From Glandiceps talaboti (taxonomy: Eukaryota > Hemichordata > Enteropneusta > Spengelidae): a DNA stretch of 55,000 nt. This document shows, piece after piece, positions 39,501 through 51,980 of this stretch (positions are counted from its first letter, which is position 1; each line of letters opens with the position of its first letter). The notes under the pieces are model-generated. The model saw only the letters and a list, made by a program, of their open reading frames with translations, made no database searches and was not told the DNA's origin. The position numbers and the translations under genes are program-made. The DNA is taken from the NCBI RefSeq assembly GCF_964340395.1, contig NC_135551.1:27478380-27533379 (forward strand), in the 5' to 3' direction.

Positions 39501-42500
39501 AGTTTCACCTGCTTTGCTAGACAGCAACCCATTAAATTCATCACTATAGCTGTGTATCTTGGTACTCTGTCTACAACTGGTGTTTGAAGAATTTCTTGTA
39601 AAACTGTCAGACATTTTTGGATTTGGTTTTCTTGATAATATAAATAACCTGAAGAGAAAAGAAAAGAAACAATTATTGGAAAATGACAGACTTACCAAGA
39701 ATATACTTGCATAGGTTGACAACCCCATTGCCCTGTGTACTGTGTTCCTGGAATATTTCACAACACAAGACTTATGACCTAGCATATACTTTGCTGACAA
39801 CCACATTGCCATGTGTATTGTGTTTCTGGAATATTTCTCCACACAAGACTTACCAAGCATATACTCGCAGAGGCTGACAACCCCATTGCCCTGTGTATTG
39901 TGTTTCTGGGATATTTCTCAATGCAAGAATTACAAAGCATATACTTGCATTGGCTTATGACCCTATTGTCATGTGTAAGTGTTCCTGGGATATTTCACAA
40001 CACAAGACTTACCTAGCATATACTTCGCTGACAACCACATTGTCATGTGTATAGCATTTCTGGGATATTTCTCAGTCAGATCCACACATGTCAGCATGTC
40101 TGTCTTCATGTAGTAGCTATAGAGTTTTATTAGTTTTAACATCTCACTGTTAATGTCTGTGGTACCTGTAAAAAGTAAAAGTATTGTGACTGATTGAAAT
40201 GTATCAAGCAGACAAACGGGTGATATTAAAGTTTTATTGCTAGGAAACAAAAGGTACAACAAGGGACCATACCAATTAATCATACTGGAGATTTCTGAAA
40301 ATCTGCTATGGGTGACTAGTTTGAAAATAAGGAAATTTGGGGACTCAAAGAGGCTAACTGGATGCCCAGGGTGACTATATTTTGTAGAATACCAAATGCT
40401 AACAATGTACTATAGCTAGCTGTATAAATGAACAATGTTGATATCACTTATTTTTGGAAGAATGGTTGAAATTTTTTTTTTTCAATGAAAGTAAAGACCC
40501 ATGATTTGAAAAGCTAACTACTTTATTTGACAAAATCCTGTCATCATGCCAACATAAATTCATCCTCACATGTACACATTACACATGGACAAATCCTAAA
40601 TAGATGTCCACTCCACTCCCTGAATAGCCATCCACGGGCAACTACTTTAATATATTGGCAGATTTTCTGAAAACTCGATCCAGTAATATGTAATCCCTTA
40701 TGATGAAAGTAGCGATGGGAAAATTGGTCTGTGGTCTCAGCTTTGCTTTCTTTTTTGAATTGTATACATATATTTCTAAATACATATACGCACACACAGT
40801 ATGGAACTTATGTTTTTTGAGTTATGCAGTAAATCATGATTGTTCAGTACAAATAATTCTGTAAAACATGATGCAGGTGTATATTTCTCTTGTTCTGTAT
40901 TAACTTTAAACAAGATCTAAAGATCTAAAAGAAATTGTCCACAAATAATTTCAATAAAGTGTCTATATATGCAAGAAATGTCTTAATTTTACAGACTACC
41001 ATGAAGGTCAAGGTCAAAGGTCACTGTCTTATGAGACAGCTTTAATGCGATTTTATGGGGTTAGACACTTGAATGGAATCTCTATGTAAGGGCCCATTGT
41101 ACTAATAGTCTGCCTCGGGAGATTAAAAATACATCTCAGGTTTTGGCAGTAACAAGTTTGCATGAAGACACTTTCATTGTGTAATACTGTCCTGTTTATT
41201 GGAATTGAGACCATGGTATCATGTTACAAAAATATGAGACAGGGTGGGGCCTGAAGTTCAGGAGGTGAACAGGAAACTAAAGAACGGAACTGGTCACAAA
41301 GGTCACGGATACATTAAGCTTTGAAGGTTATCTACCTATAGAGAGCTACCTGCAAGCTAAGTACTGTCACGTTTACGTCTAAACATCTTTTTGCTCTGAG
41401 CTGTCGTGCATTTACAGTCTAGTAGAGTCACATATCACATCATGGAAATAGAAGAAGGAAAGGGTTGCTACAAATGGATTATTGCGATATGTGGCCATGT
41501 TATTCAGATTTTAACAATTGGCAGTATGACATCTATGGGGGTCTTTTTCATTGAGTTTATGGAGTATTTCAACACAGATGCTGGGACAACAGCATGGGTG
41601 AATTCTGTAGCCTTTGCAATGTTATACTGTGTAGGTAAGGAACAACTGAAAGAATCTAATTACAACCCTTGCACCAGTTGTCTAGAAATGCTATTGATCA
41701 GAATATCATGGATGGTGGCATTATAGTTACATTTGATGTAGGTTTACGCCATGCTTTCATCAGTTTGTTTATGTCTGTGAAAGTTAGTCATATTGTCATA
41801 TATACCATGTGAATATGTGTTTGGTCTAACTTTCACAGACATAAACAAACTGATAAAAGCATCACCAGAATCTACACCTGAGGCATCAGCTATTGTTTTT
41901 GTATCAATATAATGTCAGTTTGATGTGATAAGGAAAAGATTTTGCACCTACAAAGCCTGGTTTAATTGTCCATGGCGTCTTATACACAATCATGTCAACA
42001 AAAGACATGAGGCATAATGTCTTGTGCACCATCACCAGTCATGTAAACAAAAATGCTCATGTCTTTGTCCAAATAGGATTTATAATTATATAGCATGGTT
42101 TATTCCATGGCCTTTGACTATCTATGGATAGTTGAGTACATTGATAATTCTGCTATGTTGAATGTATTCCACACCACTATATTTGTAGCTTGGAACCAGA
42201 CTTATGCATAATTAATACTATACACAGCTATAGTTGTGTTAAAATACTTGATTTGCAGAAAAATGCAGTGTAGCTTTAAAACTTCATGCTAGAGTTCCCG
42301 TTGACATATAAATTACAGTTGTTGAGTTAGATTTGTGTAGTGTCTTTGTGTTTCCATATGTGATTGAGCCCAACATGTATCGTAGACTATGCGTCTTTGT
42401 TCCTCTATGACCATATGACAGTGATCGGGTTTACAAGTTGTTTGCATATCTTGGCCAACCAACATACTGACATCAATCATCACATTCCTTTTCCAAATGG

Positions 42501-42988
42501 TTTCAATTTCATTGCTTGAGGCACAGTTTGTATGCATTACAATTAGGAAGACATAAGTCACAAAGTCTGGCAGTACGACTATTTTATCTGTGAAGGCCCA
42601 GTCACTAGTGCTTACAGTTTACCCCATACAAGTTTTATTATTATATTTTATTATTTGTGAAAGCCCAGTCACTAGGGCTAACATTTTCCCCAATACAAGT
42701 TTTATCATTATATTTTATTATTTGTGTAGGCCCAGTTGCTAGCGCACTGAATGATAGGTTTGGAGCGAGACCTATTATCATCTTTGGTGGAATACTTTCC
42801 AGTGTTGGTACAATCATCAGTACATTTGCAACTAATCTTCATACACTTTATATCAGCTATGGAGTCTTGACAGGTAAATATATCTATTTTTCTTATGTCA
42901 TCAGCTGTTTAGTCTAGGGCTATCCTTCGTCAAATCTTTAAGATCTTTCTTTCAAGAGAGAATACAACATTAAAAGTACTATAAGTGG

Positions 42989-43020
<32 letters not shown>

Positions 43021-46000
43021 GGAATTGCTCCCAGTGATTTTCTGTTATGCAGACAAATACACACAAACACAAATGCTATACAGAGATCCATTCGGGTTTT
43101 GGACTACGTGACAGGGCTATATTGCATATCTATATCACATTGCTGTGGAACTGCCAAGGCTTTCCCAGTCAGTCCACAGGTTATCCCAGAGTCACCCAGG
43201 CCCGGCAAACATAGCACCTGCGGGCTCTGTGTGAGTAATCATGCTTTTTGAGTCATTACTCCAGGAGTCCCCCAAATTCACACTCGTCTTGTGAGTGAGA
43301 CATGGCTCAGTGATACAGCCTACCCATCGAGTCTGTAGAACACTCACCCTGGGTTTGGGTCGGTCACAGAAAAATCCACTGTTTCCAGTGGGATTCGAAC
43401 CCATGACCTCCCGACTGCTAATCCTGTGCGCTAACCACTATGCTACAGGGAGCTGGTATTACTATAAGTGTTTGTTAAGGTGTCATGGGAAATTTCCAAA
43501 GTCTTCTAACAGCTAGGATTAGTTATATTTCATGTTTATCCTGGAGTATCTGAGTTTTATTGTTCAATTAGTATGGATTCTCGTAATATGTACTATAAAT
43601 TAAATTCTAAATCTTTACTATAAATTAAACTCTGAATCTTTCAAGTCCAAATCACAAGAACTGTTCACTACTTATATTTCTTATTCAAAATTCTGTTGAG
43701 AAGAAACCCACAACCAAGTATTTACTGGAATTAGGGTTTAACCCTTTTCTATTCATAGTACAATTCAATATCAGTCATTGTGACAGTCAGCATTTAGGAA
43801 GCACCCACAACAATAAATGTTCATGCTGTATTTATACCTGTCTATTCATCATTAATGGTACAACAGCTACATTCACAGTACAAATGTGAGTTTCACCCTA
43901 GAGTGATATAAGTTGTGAAACTGAAAAGCTGGACTTTGGGTTCCATTCACATTGTATTTTATACTTGACCCAGTGTCAACATAAATCACATGATACCAAA
44001 TTCATCCAATATTACCATAGCCTTTATTTGTTCCAATCATTCAGCAGTAATCCTGAACTTTGACCATGGAAATCCTCCTTATCTAGGAAATTACTAGTCT
44101 TGCTGCTAGACGTTCGGGCTTTCTTTCGATGCTATAACTATAACTATACTATGTGAGGGCTTGCCCGAACAGTCTAGTGAATGTCATTTTCAGACCGGAC
44201 ATTCTATTGAGATTATGATAAGCGGTGGGTTGGGCCATATATGCATATATATACTTTAATATATTCAATCTCTGCATGCAGGTGTTGACAAACACATTTA
44301 TGTCATTACTATGTCTTATCAGTTTATGCTAATTGTGTTTGATGAGTGTGTAGACGTTGTCATTCACACATTTTAGTTAACAGCATTGGTGGTTATATTT
44401 ACAAGCCCCTCCTTAAGATGAATATGCATGAAAATTTAGCTATTGTCCTCTGTTTGTGCTTGTCGCTAATACGGTTCTCTGATTGGCAGTTATTTATATC
44501 CTGATGACATTTGCTAGACCTCGGATGTTCCATCCTCGATAGCGTTGTTCGGCTGTGTGTCGTATTTTATCGGAAGAACATCCGAGGGCTAGCTGATAGA
44601 CTAGGAAATTACCAGTAACCACACTTATGTAATCAAATGGAATTTTGTGTCAAAAGTTACGTTGGGTCTAAACCACCCTCCTTTACCTGACCTAATTTAA
44701 CCCGACTATGGGCCAACACATCTGTTGAGGTATTTTTTCTTATGTTGGGTTTAGATTAGAGTTGACTCAAGGGACAACAAAACTAGCTAAGTGTGAACCC
44801 CATGAGTATACTCTGGATTCACATCTCTGAGTATTACAGCAGTACAAATAAGCAGGAAACATCAATTCAAAACCACTTCAAACAGAATCAATTCAGTCAT
44901 CAGTTCGAAACCAGTTTCAGCCCATTTGACAAAACTGCAATGGGTTGATTTATTTCATATTTGTTTCAAACTGATGTACTTTGAATTGGTTTGAACTGAA
45001 TTGATTTTAGTGCATGTGGGGTAGGAGAACTGACTTCAATTCATTTTCGAACTGATTCAAAATACCACAAAGGGAATAGGGTTACATGAGAAGGCAATCA
45101 TGCCTGGTTCAGCATTGGAGTACCAGCAAGTACTGATAAAACAACACATGAGTCAAAAATAAAGAAATTATTACATAATAGTAAAAACAGTTCACATCAA
45201 AACAACAGAACCATTTCAAATGTCTTGTTCCAGAGTTAATATATTATTAACTCTCTCATAAAAACTAGTGTTTATTATCTTACTTGTAGGTACTGGAGTT
45301 GGACTTGCCTATGGACCAAGCATTATAATCATTGGTCACTACTTTCAGAAACATCATGCTATTGCTAATTCTATAGCCTTTGCTGGACATGCTGTTGCCT
45401 ACATTGCTCTGGGTCCATTTTATCAGATTCTGATTTATGAATATGGATGGAGGGGTGCTCTGTTGATAATCGCAGGGATTAATATGAATGTCATCATATG
45501 TGGTTTACTAATGAAGCCACCAACGAAAGACCTCAAAATGAAACAGGTACAGGTCGATGTACATAGCCAACTGACAGACACAAAAGATATACATATGCAT
45601 GACATAGGAACTTGTACAGGGAATTCAGATTATGATTTATCTGAAATTATTGCCAGGGAAGAAGATGAAGAAACAGGACAAACTTTACAGGATATCCAAG
45701 ATGAAGAAAGTAATACTGCAGAAGATAGTCCTGATCCTGATACAGCTGATGCAAACACTTGTGAGGAACACACAATTCCATCCAAGACTAAACACACTTC
45801 TAAAGTGGCTAATTTTATGTTTGGTGAACTAGCAAAACTCAAATTGTTATGTCACAATTCCTTTTTCAGAATGATATGTGTTTCTATGTTTTTTGTGGGA
45901 TTTGCGTACTATTTGGCAATAATTCATCTGGTTGCCAAGGTAGTATCCATTGGAGTACCAAAACTACAAGCATCTTTCTTGCTAACATGTTTTGGTATCG

Positions 46001-47353
46001 GATCACTGACTGGGAGATCTGTAAATGGCTTCATTATTGACTTGGCACATATGCCTCCAGTACCTGTGTTTGTAGGCCATGTTCTTCTAGCTGGTTTAAT
46101 GTTAACTTTGACTACTGTAACCAAACTGTTTGCTGTCTTTGCTGTTTTAACAGCAGTCTTTGGTTTTTCTGTTGGCATGTACTGGCCTTCTGTAACTGTA
46201 TGCTTAAAGCAATATCTAGGCACTCAGTATTTATCAACTGCACTAGGATGGATATTGTTTACTGTTGGCCTGTCAAGTATGATTGGTCCACCTGTGGGAG
46301 GTAAGTCTGGAGTTTGTATTTATTAACAGAGAAATTCACCCAAAGAAAAAAGTTGACCTGACTTCACTGGTTGATAATATTTGACTTTGATTTATACCAC
46401 TTATTGCATTTTGTTATTATCAGTATAACTTTTATCTAAATTTTAACGTCCAATTTTTCAAGTTCATGTTTATTGCCATATTGCCCATTTTGATCAGCCC
46501 TCCTAGATCCTATCCTTGAACTTGACATCATCAAGTAATGTCGTGCAGTAGTGACCCTGGTTTGGAACGATGACAACATGTTTGAACTAGAACACTTGGA
46601 AGCTGAACTAAACAAAGAGAGTAGCTGTATAATTTAGTCTGATGAATGTGACTATCATGATAAGGTTTCTGTAATAGACAAACTATTGTAACCCTCAGCA
46701 TGATATTTGGTGACATACAGCAAATTCATAATGGTCTCTGTTGAACTAGCTTAGTTGGCTCATCTAGTCAGTCAGTCACTTACTCACTCACTCAGTCAGG
46801 TACTCACTCACTCACTCACTCAGTCAGGTACTCACTCATTTGCTTATTAACCATTTGTTTTCACTCACCCATTCAGTCAGTCAGTCAGTCAGTCGTTTAC
46901 TCAGTCACTCACTCCCTCACTCACCTACCCACCCACCCATCCGTCACTCACTCACTCACTCACTCACTCACTCACTCACTCACTCACTCAATCTCTCACT
47001 CACTCACTCACTCACTCACTCACTCACTCACTCACTCACTCACTCACTCACTCACTCACTGACTGACTGACTCACCAACCCACCCACCCACCCACCCACC
47101 CACCCGACCACCCACTCACCCATCCACTCATTCTCTCACTAATTTGTTCTATACAGGTTGGATTTATGATGTCTCATCAAACTACAACCTATCCATATTG
47201 GCAGGTGGTGGATCTTTACTTTTAGCGGGAACAATAGTGTTGATACATTTCTTGGTCTGCAAATGTTTAGGAAAGGACATCAGACTACAAGAGGCACAGT
47301 AAATCAACCCAACATTTCATTAAAGTGAAGCAACTGATTATAACATTTCATAT

Positions 47354-47415
<62 letters not shown>

Positions 47416-50400
47416 TGTGCGTGTATGCGTGCGTGTGTGCGTGTGACAGTGCGCATGTGTTTACTGCTTTCCCACGCCTCTGGCCCATATACAAAGAAAA
47501 GAAATATACAAATATATGAAAGTCAGAGTCACATAAATCGATTCAACTGTATTGCATCATTTCACTTATAAGTGTCTCTCTTCAAGTTGTTTGACTGCAC
47601 TGTATGCAAATTTACTCAAGGATGTGAGAAGTTCAGGTTCATTTGCTCTCATTAGTCTTGTGAACTTACTAAAATTTGGTTTGACTATGAATTCTATTGG
47701 GATGTTTTTTTTCCTGATTGTTGTAGAAGGAACATATTAAGAGAAAGTCATATTCATCTTCTACATCATCATTGCCACAAATTTTATAAATTCTATTCCA
47801 TGGATCAATGTTATGTTGCCTTCCTTCTTCAATTGGCAATGAGGAACAAAATCTGGCAAAAGCACAGATAAATTTACAGTTGCAACTTAAAAATAAGAGG
47901 ATGTTCCTTTTAGTATGTAGATCTGCCAAGTAGTTTCAAAATTTAAATTTTGACTAAAAGTCATAAATAGTATGCATATCACTGGTTTTTATGATCTTTC
48001 CCCATCAACAATTCTTCATCTAGATAATCCCAGAAACATCCAGGCATCATCCCCACCAAATTTCAGATGAAATGGCCTTGTTGTTTTGAAGGTTTTCCTT
48101 TTTTGACAAGAAATCACATTTTCAGGCTTTAAAGCTTGATGATGTGTAACTATCAGAAATTTCTTAGTATGGCATTTATTTTGAGCTACCTTGGTCAGTG
48201 TATTCACTATTGCTATCTTCATAAGTGTATCTATTTTGAGCTACCTTAGTTTGTGTATCTACTATCACTATCTTGGTAAGTGTATCTATTTTGAGCTACC
48301 TTGGTCAGTGTATTCACTATCACTATCTTGGTAAGTGTATCTATTTTGAGCTACCTTAGTTTGTGTATCCACTGTAGCTATCTTGGTAAGTGTATCTATT
48401 TTGAGCTACCTTGGTAAGTGTATCTACTATCGCTATCTTGGTAAGTGTATCTATTTTGAGCTACCTTGGTAAGTGTATTCACTATCACTATCTTGGTAAG
48501 TGTATCTATTTTGAGCTACCTTAGTTTGTGTATCCACTGTAGCCATCTTGGTAAGTGGATTCACTATAGCTACGTTGGTAAGTGTATTCACTATCGCTAT
48601 CTTGGTAAGTGTATCTATTTTGAGCTACCTTAGTTTGTGTATCCACTATAGCTATCTTGGTGAGTGTATCTATTTTGAGCTACCTTGGGAAGTGCATTCA
48701 TTGTTACCTACTTTGGTAAAGGAAGGTCATTTTGGGCTACCTGTCCTTGGTAAGCAAGTTCATGTTGAGCTACCTTGATAAGTGTATTCACTATGGCTAC
48801 CTTGGTAAGCAAGTTTTTATTTTTAGTTACCTTGGGAACATCTTTTTTAAAGTGTATGCTATCAAATGGTTAGCTAGCCAGACATGATTTTGGTAGTGAA
48901 TATTATCCCATGAGAGCTTAACAGTCGTGTGAGCATTTATAGCAATTAGATTATCATATCCAACAGCTGCATTGAATAACGCAACACATGTACAGTTAAA
49001 CCCTCTGAGTTGGTTTTAACCACATCATGACACTAATGACTTGGTCTCACAGCAGGAAAAATTAAAAACTCAATATTATATAAAGAATCTGCATCTGTTT
49101 TCTAGATTTAGTTTGATTCAAGTAGAAAGTTGGGATTGAAATGCCAGGCGTAGGGGAATGACAAGCCAAAAATCCACATATGATTGGATTTGAGTTTAAT
49201 AGGGTAATTCCATGATGATAAAATAGTCAGCTGGGCAGACATATTTTTTATATTGTATACTTTCTAGCACGACATTTAGGTTTTTACCTGGTTCAGATGT
49301 AGTTAATATTACTTGGTGTCCATTCATTGTGGTCATAATGATATGCATACCTCTAGTATAAGTATTCTGTAATGAACAAAAACAGATCAAAAACAGATGA
49401 AAATGTTTTACATAATTATTGTAGTTGGTGTCCATTCAGTGGGAAGTTCTCAAAAGATGGAAACGAGTGTAATAAGTCTTTAAGGCATAATAACAATAAT
49501 TGTGTAGTTCCAATTACGTTCAATTTTGGAATAGATGAATGATGTCTCTATGTATAAAACCTTCAAAAGTTATTGAAGAATTTGCTATTTGACCTTAGAG
49601 ATGAAGATCAAGGCCAAAGGTTAGTTTTCAGGTTGAAAGCTTACCTCTATAAATATGAGGGTAAACACTTGAATGGAGTCTGTGTATTCAACTTCTTCAG
49701 TTATGGTAGAAAGACAAATTTGACTATTTTGACTTTAAAATGTTTGTCAAGGTCAAAGGTCAAGGTTTCGTTAGAAAGATTATTATTGAGAGTGTGGGGC
49801 TAGGCACTTGAATGATGTCTGTCCGTAGTAAAGTTTTGGAGGTAAGAGGCAAAATGTGTATTTTTATGACAAATATGGCCACCATGATTTTTATCACAAA
49901 GGTTATCAAGGTAGCAAAAGACATGATGTACACTACAATGTTGACATTTATGCCAAGTTTGATTGAAATTGAGTCATGGATGTATACATGGCTGCCCATG
50001 GATGGATGAATGCCTCCTGGCTGTGCTGTGCTCTGTGGTAGCTTATACTAGTATTGAAATTTAAATGGTTAATAATATTTCATATGGAAATGTAATAAGT
50101 AAGTTTACCTGGCTACTGTGGGAGGTGCTGATGTCAACCAGTGACCTTTGAACTCTATTGAGCAATTCCAGACTGTCATTCACTTTACCATTCAACATCC
50201 AGTGAAGACACAGTATTCCACACAATCCAAGACAGACCTGTACACATAATTGGTTGTGTTCACGTAGCCATTCCAAAACACATGGAATCAGGCTATGCAA
50301 AGTTGATGGCTCTCTGGTCTGTGTTCTACTGAATCTGGTAACTAGATAGTAGAAACTTTGATTAATTATATTTGATAAAGAAGTCAACAGACCTGTACAC

Positions 50401-51872
50401 ATGGTGGACTGTGTTCATGTAGAATCTACAACCTGCATATTCCAAGCTGGTCACTCTAACCATTTGACCGTCATGACTCTAAGTTCCAAGCTGTTTCCAA
50501 AATACTGCCTAACTAGTACTCTTGTAATCAAGTAAAATCTTCTATTCAATCAATACATCAGTCAATAGATTTTATAAAGCATCAACTTCTTAAGTACCAG
50601 TGTGCCCTCTTAGCAAAATTGGTGTTCCCCTATCTCTCACGTACTATGTAGTGACTCACAGCAAAACCCATCTTATCATTTTAGCACATAACAACAAATG
50701 TTGTCTTTCATTTGAGACAATGAGAACACACTGGTGAGCTGTTCTGTTCAGTGGCACTGAATGGTTGGACCACACCCTATAGGCTATACTTTGGTAAACA
50801 ATTGGGTCTTCAGTTTTGCTTTGAAGCAACCCAGGCTAGAGGCTTATTGAATGTCAAGTGAAATTGTGCACCAAAGTTATGGAGCAATATGAAAGAATGT
50901 GAAATGCCTGTACACAGTCAGTGATTTGTTTGTACATGAAATATTTTGTTACTAGCAGATTGTGTTTGCAGCACACAGAGAGTGACCAGGTATGTATATA
51001 TTACACCAAGATTTAGGCCAAAAGTATAAATTTGTTATCCTCCAAATCAAAACATGATCTAGTGAAATGTGCCTGGTGTTCAAGTATCATGTTTATTTTC
51101 ATTTCAATGGGTGGCGTGAGGTGGCTGATGAGTTATACACTTTTTGAGACTGTCCAAAGTTTATTCAAACACAAGCCATGGGTAGATGGCCAGATGGAAC
51201 CAGCGAAGAAAAGATTTGTGAAAGTGGGAAGCTTACCTCTCAATAGACTTCTTTCAATGTGCTTTTCAAGATTGTATGATACAGTTGTATGTTGATTACC
51301 AGTCACTTTCAAAAACAGACACCAGGCATAGTTATAGCTGATTACCAATTCCATGGAAATAGTTTGCATGTTGATATCTAACCCTGTAGGACATTACATT
51401 TCATTATTAAAGTGTTACTATAGAACTCTTCACTTTCATGTCAGGACAATACTATACTGATCATTCAGTGATAATCATCAACTCTACCCTCACATCACCA
51501 AACATTGCAGTCTGAGCTCTACAGAATGATAGAAATATCAATGAAAAGTACTACACAAAAGTAAAATATTTTACCAACTTGTGAAATTCACCAGACTTAG
51601 AATTATTCAGTCAATACATATTTTTGGTTCTACAAATTTCTTTTCACAATTCTTTGTTCACAAGTAATGTAAGTGCCCCTGGAACAGATCCTGTGCAGAC
51701 CTGCAACATTCCTGTGAATGCAGCTATGAAATCTTACCAAATTCACAGACCCTGTATCAAGTAAACTTGCTTTTAATATACCTGTTTTAGGCTTTGTACA
51801 TGGCCTGTTACACTTTACAGGGATAACATGTAACTGCTTGTGAATTTCTAGCTGTGCATGACTCATGTGTTC

Positions 51873-51910
<38 letters not shown>

Positions 51911-51943
51911 ATGTATGTATGTATGTATGTATGTATGTATGTA

Positions 51944-51980
<37 letters not shown>

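Noticed and set aside
39486-39860. 124-codon minus-strand frame with repeated KYSRNT units
   Set aside because: It reads through the tandem copies of exon 5's end and overlaps real exon 6 in another frame; no independent gene.
43295-43516. Frame with VGFEPMTSRLLILCANH and a tRNA-like signal
   Set aside because: It lies in the SINE; the A and B boxes belong to its tRNA-derived head, not to a functional tRNA gene (no complete cloverleaf or acceptor stem).
46840-47070. HSLTHSLT frame
   Set aside because: ACTC satellite inside the transporter's third intron.
48548-48778. Plus-strand frame with repeating FTIAILVSV units
   Set aside because: Translation of the 55-base tandem array.
51032-51295. 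Plus and minus frames in FANCG intron 2
   Set aside because: No family recognised, and exons 2 and 3 join directly in phase without an exon here.
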